From positions 1 through 24,333 of the forward strand of contig CAJUKR010000024.1 in assembly GCA_910587025.1 (NCBI GenBank): a stretch of DNA of 24,333 bases. The letters run 5' to 3'. The notes beneath the pieces are model-generated. The model was not told where the DNA came from, ran no database searches, and saw nothing but the letters and a program-made list of their open reading frames with translations. This document shows positions 9,301 to 15,937 of this stretch, one piece after another. Made by a program: the position numbers and the translations under genes. Position 1 is the first letter of the stretch; every line of letters begins with the position of its first letter. Origin of the DNA: an uncultured Christensenellaceae bacterium. Its GTDB lineage: Bacteria; Bacillota; Clostridia; Christensenellales; Pumilibacteraceae.

Positions 9301-9455
9301 TAGTCAACAGCAACTCCATGAACGTGGATATAGTCGGGTACAGTCTGGAATGGTGGATCGTAATGTTCATCGTAATAGACGTAGTCGCGGCTGTCGCGCT
9401 GGCTGTATGGGGCTTCTTCGCGATCAAGAATGCGCTTAAGAAAGCGAAAGAATAA
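6363..9455 (+). CDS. permuted GH3 glycoside hydrolase anchored by membrane segments at both ends
   Basis: Second family 3 glycosidase, 1030 aa, paralogous to the first. An N-terminal signal anchor (about 15-38) is followed by the alpha/beta domain (about 70-400, probable acid/base Glu222 in RIGGES), the GHGLSY-led FN3-like domain (about 410-530), a linker, and the TIM barrel (about 690-990). The barrel carries SGRNFEYYSEDA, KHFAVNDQETDRSG and the probable nucleophile Asp926 in AICDY. A second membrane helix (about 997-1020) and a KKAKE tail end the protein. It lacks the Ig, collagen-like and GGCGG parts of its paralogue. Start: ATG with GGAGGT at 6345-6350, right after the stop of the lipoprotein gene, so the two are almost surely co-transcribed. 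The substrate cannot be read from sequence. Confidence 0.9.
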   Translation: MNVIKAIFKNLGSRIWFIVTVVVLALLITVTALFTGMLRSIVGTVLGGPGPIMREGVEQIYHSDYNSKSESKEAGDKLNVEIAGEGFVLLANDGKGLPIRTPESVTDTAAARPKISVFGKNSANLVYGGSGSGGGSGEKATTLYEALENGGFDVNPTLKDFYESSASGDGRGANPTLSTGSDKAPTLPIGETPLKNYSGDVISSLKTYNDAAIVVISRIGGESFDLPRVQDTENGGIEGRHYLQLDQNEKDMLKMATDRFEKVVVVLNTLTSFQCDFIDEFNNQPDDPRIDAVMWIGGTGVSGINAIGDFLNGNTNPSGKTTDIYSKDFTKDPTWQNFGDNTQVNDGKNGTAFTENGDATGESYVTYEEGIYLGYRYYETRAYEERLTNANWYDQNVRFPFGHGLSYSTFTQNMRIDGGLTGTESSLTVTVDVENTSAIAGKDIVQLYVTLPYTPGGIEKSRVQLVDFDKTGLLSANGGKETIKFTVDAYALASYDYNDANGNDFKGYELEAGDYVFYAAKNSHVDDPANVYATATVTLSSSVRFESDPVTNIEVDNLYSDNENQLLDSDYRLQNVYMDDAEGNSVTRKGMSRTDFEGTFPQADTDREYIEGEKAAIENVTHNNTTVSEAAKAWADTVRAEIDPDNPTAVTDAQVIAHVTDQVGEIMLRDLLGDDNKVSFDDIRWEDILRRLTVKDMNDLVDNGAFQTASIPKIGKNLTNDSDGPIGFVNFMNNFFAGNTTFASEVLIAATWNKDLAYRMGRIVGDNGVWGSTTGNNLPYTGWYAPAVNLHRSPFSGRNFEYYSEDAVFSGKMAVHVINGAATKGVYTDLKHFAVNDQETDRSGIATYLTEQSLRELYLKPFEIAVKGMDVPSKTAKEHGVTKCVGTTGIMSSFNRIGTAWTGGDYRLMTQILRNEWGFRGLAICDYKTENYMNSRQMVYAGNDLILASLPSLLWTDVDAGSIEDIYILRQSAKNILYTVVNSNSMNVDIVGYSLEWWIVMFIVIDVVAAVALAVWGFFAIKNALKKAKE
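6593..6625 (+). repeat. 33-nt segment identical in the two GH3 paralogues (copy 2)
   Basis: Exact match of 396-428, encoding LNVEIAGEGFV in the same position of the paralogous enzyme. Confidence 0.8.
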
Positions 9456-9745
9456 TCGTTAACCGTTACGCGGGTATCGGTCGAATTTCTGAGAAAATGA
9501 TGAAAAAACAAGAGACAGATATAAAGACCGACCCGCGAGGGTAAAAAGGACGTGAAGACCGAATACGCCCTTTTCGGGCGGAATATCCGATTCGGTTTCA
9601 CTAAACGTCGCAACATCCACATCCCCTCACCTGATGTTGCAACGTCCTTGAAAGGTCCCCTTGCCGCAGTCGCGGCAGGGGGAAACCTTTCTTTCCCGAT
9701 CGGAATTTCCGATCCGAAGTTCGAAAAATTTACAGGGAGGCGGTT
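9456..9745 (+). ncRNA. highly structured intergenic region, candidate leader RNA
   Basis: This 290-nt gap has no convincing gene but at least five consecutive inverted repeats. A: CGCGGGT(AT)CGGTC at 9469-9482 with 9526-9537. B: nested ACCGAAT/ATTCGGT (9558-9564, 9590-9596) enclosing CGCCC-TTTTC-GGGCG (9566-9580). C: GCAACATC/GATGTTGC (9610-9617, 9633-9640), extended by ACGT on both sides. D: an 11-bp CCCCTTGCCGC/GCGGCAGGGGG stem with an AGTC tetraloop (9657-9682), extended by AAAGGT/ACCTTT (9651-9690). E: GATCGGAA/TTCCGATC (9698-9714). Hairpin D could serve as the terminator for the GH3 block. The whole could be a regulated leader of the acylation operon. It matches no riboswitch class that I recognise. 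Confidence 0.55.
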
Positions 9746-11608
9746 TTGAAAATCAGACATATTATTACGTGCGTGATTTCGGTGCTGGTATTAATGCTTT
9801 TTTCCGCCTGTTCTCCCGAAGGCTCCGATTATCGTAAAAGCGAAACGGTAAAGGTCACGTTTGTGGATAACGGGCTGTACCGCGTTTCGGGAGAGAACGC
9901 CGACGGCAATACCTTTTTCGTGAAAACGGGCGAAGATCTTACCGTGACGGTAGAGCCGCTCGACGGTTGGTTTTTAAGAAAGTCGGATTATTCCGACAGC
10001 CGTATACTGTACGGAGATCATTCGGCAAAGCTGACTTTGCCGGGCGTAAGCCGTTCGCAAAGAGTGCGGCTCGATTTTATTGAGTCTGCGGGTGTGATCG
10101 GATACGACGCCAACGGCGGCGATTTTTTGCGGACGGAAGAGAATATTATTCTCGAGCCGTGCGATCTTTCTCATCATATACGGCAAAATACGAACATAGG
10201 TCGCGACCTCGTGCGCGACGGATATACGCTGATAGGTTGGAATACGTCGCCCGACGGTAGCGGAGAGCATATAGGACTGGGAAGTCGGGTGAGTGTGAAT
10301 GCGGGCGAGAACACCGTGCTTTACGCCGAGTGGGCGGAATGGTTGGACGGAAAAGACTTTGTTTATCTGACGGCGGAAGACGGCGAAAGCGCGCATATCG
10401 TAGGGTACTCGGGCGATGCGGAAACCGTGTGCGTGCCTGCCGAGTTGGGCGGACTTACCGTGACGGAAATTCGTTCGGATGCGTTTGTGCGCTGCGACGC
10501 CGAAGCCGTGATATTGCCCGATACCGTTCGGACGGTAGCGCCATTTGCTTTTCGGGAGTGCGGATTGAAAGAACTCTATTTGTACGACAATATCGAAATG
10601 ATCGGTGACGAAAGTTTTGCGGATTGCCCGAATTTCGAAACGTTGCATATCAATGCCGCCGAAGCGCCGAAGTGGACGGATTACGACAGACATTCCAATC
10701 TTGCGGACAAATACGATATTCTTATAAAATACCGTGATCATAAAAAAGTCGTCGTGTTCGGCGGCTCGGGCTCGTATTTCAGTATCGATACGAAATTGAT
10801 GACGGAAGAACTCTCGGACAGAGGGTACGTCGTTATCAATATGGCGATCAACGCGCATTTCAACGCGTATATGCAATTCGAGATGATCGAACCGTATATG
10901 AATGCCGGGGATGTGCTCATTCACATAGCCGAGACGGGGCGGGCGCAGATGATGGCGGAAACGAGAACGTCGGATATTCGCATATGGCACGGGCTGGAGA
11001 GTAATTTCGATCTTGTGTCGGACATCGACGTCAGGGGCGTGGATAATATTTTCGCTACGTTCACATCGTTCAATATCACGCGTGCGACCCGTAGGGACAA
11101 GTCCTATTCCGATTATGTGCGGAACATCGACGAGTTGGGCAACTGGGGATACGTGGATGAAAAGACGGGCGAATTCACGACATACAAGAAGGAGCGCGAG
11201 ACGAATACGCCGTTTACTTACGAGGCGGTGATCGAGCCCGACTATCTTTCGGGAACCGCGGTCATGCGCCGAAAAGCCGTATACAAAAAATTCGAGAACA
11301 AGGGAGTGCGCGTATTTTTGTCTAATGCCGCGCTCAATCTCGACGGGCTGGCGTACGAACTATTCGGCAACGGCGGCGACGAGGAAGAAAAATTGCAAAA
11401 GTGCAGGGATCGGGCGCGCGACTTCGATAAGCTCAATGCGCGGACGTTTCCCGAATACGATATTCTGGTCGGAATAGAGGATTGCCTTTACGACGGCGGC
11501 AGGTTTTTCAATTCCGATTATCACTTGGGTTCGCCTGCGGCGGAGGAGCATACCGCTCGGCTGATCGGAGAACTTACGCGTTATTTGCCTCGGGCAAAGG
11601 CGGGGTGA
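9746..11608 (+). CDS. lipoprotein: InlB repeat, BspA-like LRR and SGNH-like C-terminal domain
   Basis: 620-aa surface lipoprotein. The start is TTG 9746, supported by GGGAGG at 9735-9740 and by an immediate signal peptide with lipobox LFSAC (Cys22). After a beta-rich stretch comes one InlB B-repeat (about 117-193, with GYTLIGWNTSPDGSG), then BspA/LRR_5-type repeats (about 215-305, VTEIRSDAFVRC and MIGDESFADC). The C-terminal half (about 330-620) resembles SGNH/DltD-like acyl-transfer proteins: VVVFGGSGS with candidate Ser341 and a late NSDYHL block (Asp591, His593). The operon partner has DSNLH at the matching place, so Asp and Asn appear swapped here and activity is uncertain. It is followed after 5 nt by the second SGNH gene. 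Inferred role: surface partner in glycan O-acylation or recognition. Confidence 0.75.
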   Translation: MKIRHIITCVISVLVLMLFSACSPEGSDYRKSETVKVTFVDNGLYRVSGENADGNTFFVKTGEDLTVTVEPLDGWFLRKSDYSDSRILYGDHSAKLTLPGVSRSQRVRLDFIESAGVIGYDANGGDFLRTEENIILEPCDLSHHIRQNTNIGRDLVRDGYTLIGWNTSPDGSGEHIGLGSRVSVNAGENTVLYAEWAEWLDGKDFVYLTAEDGESAHIVGYSGDAETVCVPAELGGLTVTEIRSDAFVRCDAEAVILPDTVRTVAPFAFRECGLKELYLYDNIEMIGDESFADCPNFETLHINAAEAPKWTDYDRHSNLADKYDILIKYRDHKKVVVFGGSGSYFSIDTKLMTEELSDRGYVVINMAINAHFNAYMQFEMIEPYMNAGDVLIHIAETGRAQMMAETRTSDIRIWHGLESNFDLVSDIDVRGVDNIFATFTSFNITRATRRDKSYSDYVRNIDELGNWGYVDEKTGEFTTYKKERETNTPFTYEAVIEPDYLSGTAVMRRKAVYKKFENKGVRVFLSNAALNLDGLAYELFGNGGDEEEKLQKCRDRARDFDKLNARTFPEYDILVGIEDCLYDGGRFFNSDYHLGSPAAEEHTARLIGELTRYLPRAKAG

Positions 11609-11613
11609 GCATT

Positions 11614-13125
11614 ATGGAAAAAGACGAAATAACGAATAAAGAGCCCGACAAAAAGGGGCGCGGAACGATTTTGAAAACCGTTTTGGGGATAGTGTTGGCG
11701 GTCGTGTTTTTCGCGTCCGTTCCGCTTGCTCTTTTGGGATCGGTATTTTTGACTCCGTCGGTATATGACGAAACGTATTACGGACAGCTTATTCATATGG
11801 TACGTCGTCTCAATAATACTGAGGGACGAAAGATCGTATTTGTGGGGAACAGCGCAATGGCGTTCGGTCTGCGTCCCGACCTGATCGAGAAGGAGATCCC
11901 CGGATACGACGCCGTGGTTTTCGGATTGTACGGAGCTATCGGTACAAAAGCAATGATCGATCTTTCCGGAGCGGGCATAGGCGATGGCGATATCGTCGTG
12001 CTTGCGCCCGAACAGTATGCGCCGAGTCTGTCGCTGGCTTTTTCGGGCAGTGAAATGTGGTTGGCTGCCGATGCGGACTACTCGCTTCTCGGCTATTTGC
12101 CGCAGGATGACGGCGACAAAATGATAGGTGCGTTCGTCGATTATGCGCAACGCAAATTTTCATATACGTCGAAGGGCAAAAAGCCCGAAACGGACGGAGT
12201 GTATATGCAGTCCTCGTTCGACGACGAGGCGGGGAACGAGGTCGGTTATATGACTTACGAACGGCCGTACAATACCATGCCGTTCGGTTACGACGCCAAC
12301 GCGCTCATATCTTATGACCCCGGGCTTTTTGGAGACGGATTCATAGACTATGTCAACGAGTATGCCGCATACGTGCGTTCCGTGGGCGCGGAAATCTATT
12401 ACGGCTTTGCGCCCGTAAACAGATTCGGGCTGACCGACGATACGACCGCCGAAAGTATCGAAGCGTTTTACAGTTATGTTGTTGAACATCTCGACATGGA
12501 GATCATGGGACATCCGGCGGACTATATCATGGATTACGAATGGTTTTACGACTCCAACCTGCATATGAACTCGAGCGGTATGTACGCGTATACGCGGCGG
12601 GTGGTCGAAGATCTTAAAGCGCAGTTGATGCTTTCTTCGGATACGGACATCGAAGTGCCCGAAAAGCCGATCATTCCGTCCGACGGCGACATAGAAGAAG
12701 GCGACAACAAGGACGCGCATTGTTTCACGTACGAGATCCGTAAGGACGAAGCGCAGGGGACGGATATCGCGGTCATTACCGGTCTTACGGAAGACGGTTC
12801 GGCGAAAAGCGAATTGACCGTTCCCGCTTCGTATGACGGGAAACCCGTCGCGCTGTTCGAACCGACTGTTTTCCGTGATCATAAGAAGCTGTCGAGCGTG
12901 GTGATTTCGGGCAATATCCGAATGATTTTCGACGGAAGTTTTTCGGGTTGCACGCGACTTCGCGAGATCAGACTGACGCACAAAACGCCGTGCGGCGTGG
13001 GACTCGAATTGTTCTCGGGTACAGACGGTTTCCGTATTTATGTGCCCGCGTCCGCGCTGGACGTATTCGCGACGCATTATAATTGGAGCGCTTATAAGGA
13101 TTATTTGACGGGATACGAAACGTAA
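11614..13125 (+). CDS. membrane-anchored SGNH-like acyltransferase/esterase with C-terminal LRR
   Basis: 503 aa from ATG 11614. Its ribosome binding site GGGGTGA overlaps the stop of the previous gene, suggesting coupling. A single N-terminal membrane helix (about 19-45) places the rest outside the cell. The SGNH-like domain (about 70-345) shows IVFVGNSAM with candidate nucleophile Ser80 and FYDSNLHMN with candidate Asp313 and His317. This layout is known from DltD- and AlgJ/AlgX-type partners of MBOAT proteins. The C-terminus (about 370-503) is BspA/LRR_5-like (SGNIRMIFDGSFSGCTRL). SGNH partners of MBOATs normally lack LRRs, so the fusion is unusual. Together with the MBOAT two genes downstream it probably acylates an extracytoplasmic polymer; the acceptor is unknown. 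Confidence 0.75.
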   Translation: MEKDEITNKEPDKKGRGTILKTVLGIVLAVVFFASVPLALLGSVFLTPSVYDETYYGQLIHMVRRLNNTEGRKIVFVGNSAMAFGLRPDLIEKEIPGYDAVVFGLYGAIGTKAMIDLSGAGIGDGDIVVLAPEQYAPSLSLAFSGSEMWLAADADYSLLGYLPQDDGDKMIGAFVDYAQRKFSYTSKGKKPETDGVYMQSSFDDEAGNEVGYMTYERPYNTMPFGYDANALISYDPGLFGDGFIDYVNEYAAYVRSVGAEIYYGFAPVNRFGLTDDTTAESIEAFYSYVVEHLDMEIMGHPADYIMDYEWFYDSNLHMNSSGMYAYTRRVVEDLKAQLMLSSDTDIEVPEKPIIPSDGDIEEGDNKDAHCFTYEIRKDEAQGTDIAVITGLTEDGSAKSELTVPASYDGKPVALFEPTVFRDHKKLSSVVISGNIRMIFDGSFSGCTRLREIRLTHKTPCGVGLELFSGTDGFRIYVPASALDVFATHYNWSAYKDYLTGYET

Positions 13126-13129
13126 CGGA

Positions 13130-13375
13130 ATGGAAAGCATCATACTGACAACGCCGATCGTACTGATCGGCTTCATAACGGCATTCGCGCTCCTGTGCGC
13201 GTGTTTTCTGAAAAAAACGCACGCAGTCGTACTTGCGCTATCCATGCTGATTTTTATTGCGTCGGCAAGCTATGCCGTATTGGCGGGCGCCGCGTTGGCT
13301 GAAGTCGGAACCGTTTCCATGATATTCTTTCTGGTCAGCGCCGTCGTTTACGTGCGGGGGAGGGACGGAAAATGA
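13130..13375 (+). CDS. small membrane protein, two to three helices, unknown function
   Basis: 81 aa and almost wholly hydrophobic, with likely membrane segments at about 7-27, 31-53 and 57-75 and a basic C-terminus (RGRDGK). I do not recognise a family. Its start lies 4 nt after the SGNH gene, with only a weak ribosome binding site, and its stop overlaps the MBOAT start as ATGA (13372-13375). It is therefore locked into the acylation operon by translational coupling. A small subunit or chaperone of the MBOAT would be a reasonable guess, by loose analogy to the small DltX protein of dlt operons, but no sequence similarity is claimed. Confidence 0.7.
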   Translation: MESIILTTPIVLIGFITAFALLCACFLKKTHAVVLALSMLIFIASASYAVLAGAALAEVGTVSMIFFLVSAVVYVRGRDGK

Positions 13376-14865
13376 GTTTCAATTCCTGGCAATTTCTCGT
13401 ATTCCTGCCCGTTGTCGTCGGTATTTATTGGATAGTGCCGTACAAGGCGCGCTGGATCGTGCTTTTGATCGCGTCTTATCTCTTTTACATGAGCTGGAAC
13501 GTTTGGCTGATCGTGTTGATCCTGGCTACGACGCTTACCGCATACGGCGCGTCGAATCTGATGAGTTTGACCGAAAGCCGAAATAAACGCAAAGCGCTCC
13601 TGATCGCAACGCTTGTGATCTGTCTCGGCATGCTCGTGTTCTTTAAATATATAAACTTCTTGCTCGATACTGTCGTCGGGGTCATACGGCTGTTCGATGC
13701 GGAGCAGGACGATATAATGCTGAACGTCATACTGCCTGTCGGCATAAGTTTTTATACGTTTCAGACGCTGTCTTACGTTGTGGACGTATACCGAGGGGAT
13801 TTCGAACCGGAACGGCACTTCGGTTATTTTGCGCTGTACGTTGCGTATTTTCCGCAGCTCGTGGCAGGACCAATCGAGCGACCCGGCGCGCTTTTGCCGC
13901 AACTGCGCGAGGAGCACAGCCCGAGCAGGGAGGATACGGTCGCGGGCGTGAAATGGCTGTTGTCCGGTTTTTTCCGTAAGATAGTCGTGGCGGACTTTTG
14001 CGGGATATACGTGAATAATATTTTTGCAGATCTTTCTTCCGCGAATGCTCTTGCCGTGTTCGCGGCGGCATTTCTGTTTCTGATTCAGATATACAACGAT
14101 TTTGCGGGATATTCCGAGATCGCATTGGGCTCGGCGCGGCTCATGGGCGTGAAGCTGACAAAGAATTTCGAAAAGCCGCTTACCAGCGTCAGCTTTACGG
14201 AATTTTTCCGTCGCTGGCACATCACGCTTAATCGGTGGTTTACGGAATACGTTTATATTCCGCTGGGCGGTAACCGCAAAGGTACCGCGCGAAAGATCTT
14301 CAACACCATCGTTGTGTTTGCGCTCTGCGGGCTGTGGCACGGAGCGAACTGGACGTTCGTTCTCTGGGGCTTGACCGTGGGTATATTCGTATGTATAGAA
14401 ACGTTGCTGCGAAAACCTTTTGCGAGATTCTGCGAAAAGTTCGGTATAAATTTGGAAAACCCGACGGTCAGATTACTCAGACAGGGGTTTATCATTCTGT
14501 TGTTTACGCTTTGTAGCGTACTGTTCCGCGCGAGCGATATTGTCCAGATCGGACAGGCATATACCCGGATGTTCACGGCATGGGGTTTCGGCGCGGCATA
14601 CTTCGACTCGGCTATGCGGAGTCTCGGTATGGACGCCGCCGGGCTTTTACAGCTTGCGGTAAGTCTTGTCGGTATGTCGGTCATATACAGACTTCCTCTC
14701 GAAAGCAAAAGATCGGAGTTGCTGTCCGTCCTGGGTGGACAGACTGCGGCGTCGTGTACGTCGGCGTATGCCACGCTCGCGTTCGGCGTGCTGACGATCG
14801 CGCTTTGTTGGTTTGCGCTTATAATGGGCTCGGACGTCAGCGGCTTCGCTTATTTTCAATTTTAG
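13372..14865 (+). CDS. MBOAT family O-acyltransferase (AlgI/DltB-like)
   Basis: 497-aa polytopic membrane protein that in this family moves acyl groups across the membrane toward an extracytoplasmic sugar polymer. Diagnostic blocks are YLFYMSWN near residue 40, VGISFYTFQTLSYVVDVYRG, VAGPIERP, FAGYSEIALGSARLMG, FFRRWHITLNRWF (His283) and LCGLWHGANW (His323, the conserved MBOAT histidine). Length is typical of AlgI-like members. GGGAGGG (13358-13364) precedes the ATG, which overlaps the stop of the small membrane protein. With two SGNH-like proteins upstream, the operon fits the AlgI plus AlgJ/AlgX or DltB plus DltD logic. No D-alanine ligase or carrier gene is present, so the donor is more likely acetyl than D-alanyl. 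The gene converges on the WYL regulator with a 23-bp gap. Confidence 0.92.
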   Translation: MSFNSWQFLVFLPVVVGIYWIVPYKARWIVLLIASYLFYMSWNVWLIVLILATTLTAYGASNLMSLTESRNKRKALLIATLVICLGMLVFFKYINFLLDTVVGVIRLFDAEQDDIMLNVILPVGISFYTFQTLSYVVDVYRGDFEPERHFGYFALYVAYFPQLVAGPIERPGALLPQLREEHSPSREDTVAGVKWLLSGFFRKIVVADFCGIYVNNIFADLSSANALAVFAAAFLFLIQIYNDFAGYSEIALGSARLMGVKLTKNFEKPLTSVSFTEFFRRWHITLNRWFTEYVYIPLGGNRKGTARKIFNTIVVFALCGLWHGANWTFVLWGLTVGIFVCIETLLRKPFARFCEKFGINLENPTVRLLRQGFIILLFTLCSVLFRASDIVQIGQAYTRMFTAWGFGAAYFDSAMRSLGMDAAGLLQLAVSLVGMSVIYRLPLESKRSELLSVLGGQTAASCTSAYATLAFGVLTIALCWFALIMGSDVSGFAYFQF

Positions 14866-14888
14866 CGATAGAAAATCAGTCGGATGAT

Positions 14889-15827
14889 TCACATTCGGTC
14901 TTTGTATAAAGCCAGCATATTCCGTACCTTCCGTTTTATTTCGGTGCGGACATGCAATGGCTCCAGACATTCGCATTTATCGCCGAAACTCAAAAGAATG
15001 TCGTAATAATATTCGTTTTCGATAAAAGGGAATCGAACGATATAATATTCGTCGCCGTCCGGGGAAATGTCTTCATAGGCGCAATAATCGAGCACTCTGT
15101 CCATAACGGATCGATGAATACGAATTTTTATTTTCGCTTGCATGGTCGACAGAATATCGTCGAAAGTCAATTGAGGTTTCCGATAATCTCGCGGTGTGAA
15201 AGTTTCCTTGCCGATTTGCAGGTTTGATATGCGGCAAAGTCTGAACAAGCGAAAGTCGTTTCTTGTTCGGCAATACCCTTGAAAATACCAGTGATTGCTT
15301 TTCAATATGAGTCGGTACGGTTCGGCTGTTCGTGCCGTCTTGTTTCCGTGACGGTCGACGTATTCGAACGAAAGCAGTCTGTTTTCCTGCAAAGCCGTTT
15401 TTATGATCGTCAAATACCGTTCGGTATTTCCGTTTCCCATCCATGGGGTCAGATCTATATATATCTGACTTGCTTTCAATTCGATGTCTTTTGCTCTGTC
15501 GGCGGGGATAAAACTTCTGACTTTCGCAAGAGTGTTTATCAGTTCGTCGCCACGTACCGTATCGGTAAGACTGTACAGCCCCATTAAGATGGCGGAAAGA
15601 TCGGAAGCCGTAAAAACGTTCTTTTCGATTTTATAATTCTGCATGATTTCGAATCCGCCGCCCACTCCGGAAACAGAGCGTATGGGGATCCCCGCCATAT
15701 TGATGGCTTCTATGTCGCGATAGACGGTGCGAGGCGATACTTCGAACATATCCGCCAATTCCTGCGCGCCTATTCTTTTTTTGTCAAGCAGTATCATTAT
15801 AATACTGACAAGTCTGTCGATTTTCAC
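14889..15827 (-). CDS. WYL-domain transcriptional regulator (YafY/DeoR-type HTH)
   Basis: 312 aa from a GTG start (complement of 15825-15827), with AAGGAA (complement of 15835-15840) at good spacing. The N-terminal winged HTH (about 1-58) has the typical QELADMFEVSPRTVYRDIEAI recognition region split over two helices, then SGVGGGF. The WYL domain (about 140-220) carries NHWYFQGYCRTRNDFRLFRL, and a WCX-like C-terminal extension follows. WYL proteins usually sense small ligands or nucleic acids and often control the adjacent gene. The gene diverges from an isochorismatase-family hydrolase and has a perfect consensus promoter overlapped by a palindrome, so autoregulation and control of the neighbour are likely. 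Confidence 0.9.
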   Translation of the reverse strand: MKIDRLVSIIMILLDKKRIGAQELADMFEVSPRTVYRDIEAINMAGIPIRSVSGVGGGFEIMQNYKIEKNVFTASDLSAILMGLYSLTDTVRGDELINTLAKVRSFIPADRAKDIELKASQIYIDLTPWMGNGNTERYLTIIKTALQENRLLSFEYVDRHGNKTARTAEPYRLILKSNHWYFQGYCRTRNDFRLFRLCRISNLQIGKETFTPRDYRKPQLTFDDILSTMQAKIKIRIHRSVMDRVLDYCAYEDISPDGDEYYIVRFPFIENEYYYDILLSFGDKCECLEPLHVRTEIKRKVRNMLALYKDRM

Positions 15828-15859
15828 TCGGATATTCCTTAATAAAAGTTTTTTCGTTT

Positions 15860-15888
15860 ATTATAAATTGTTGCCATAATGATGTCAA
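15860..15888 (-). promoter_or_regulatory. consensus sigma-A promoter of the WYL regulator
   Basis: On the minus strand, TTGACA (complement of 15883-15888), an exact 17-nt spacer and TATAAT (complement of 15860-15865) make a perfect consensus promoter about 35 nt upstream of the regulator start. A promoter this strong normally needs repression, which fits the palindrome overlapping it. Confidence 0.85.
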
Positions 15889-15893
15889 CAATT
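15866..15893. promoter_or_regulatory. candidate operator palindrome
   Basis: AATTGTTG (15866-15873) and CAACAATT (15886-15893) form a perfect 8-bp inverted repeat around 12 nt. It covers the spacer and the -35 box of the regulator's promoter and overlaps the probable promoter of the divergent hydrolase gene. A dimeric repressor bound here could silence both directions. That the WYL protein is the binder is an inference from position. Confidence 0.6.
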
Positions 15894-15900
15894 ATATGTT
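15871..15900 (+). promoter_or_regulatory. possible promoter of the isochorismatase-like gene
   Basis: TTGCCA (15871-15876), an 18-nt spacer and TATGTT (15895-15900) lie 37 nt upstream of the hydrolase start. The -10 is imperfect. It overlaps the same palindrome as the divergent promoter. Confidence 0.4.
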
Positions 15901-15937
15901 AAAATAATGGAAACAATAATATTCGGGAGAAATCGCT

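Noticed and set aside
9456..9745. Known riboswitch class in the structured gap
   Set aside because: I could not match the hairpin series to any conserved riboswitch core, so it is reported only as structured RNA.
11482..11613. Upstream extension of the second SGNH protein into the previous gene
   Set aside because: ATG 11614 has a good ribosome binding site and gives a normal signal anchor; the extension would overlap the previous coding frame by over 120 nt.
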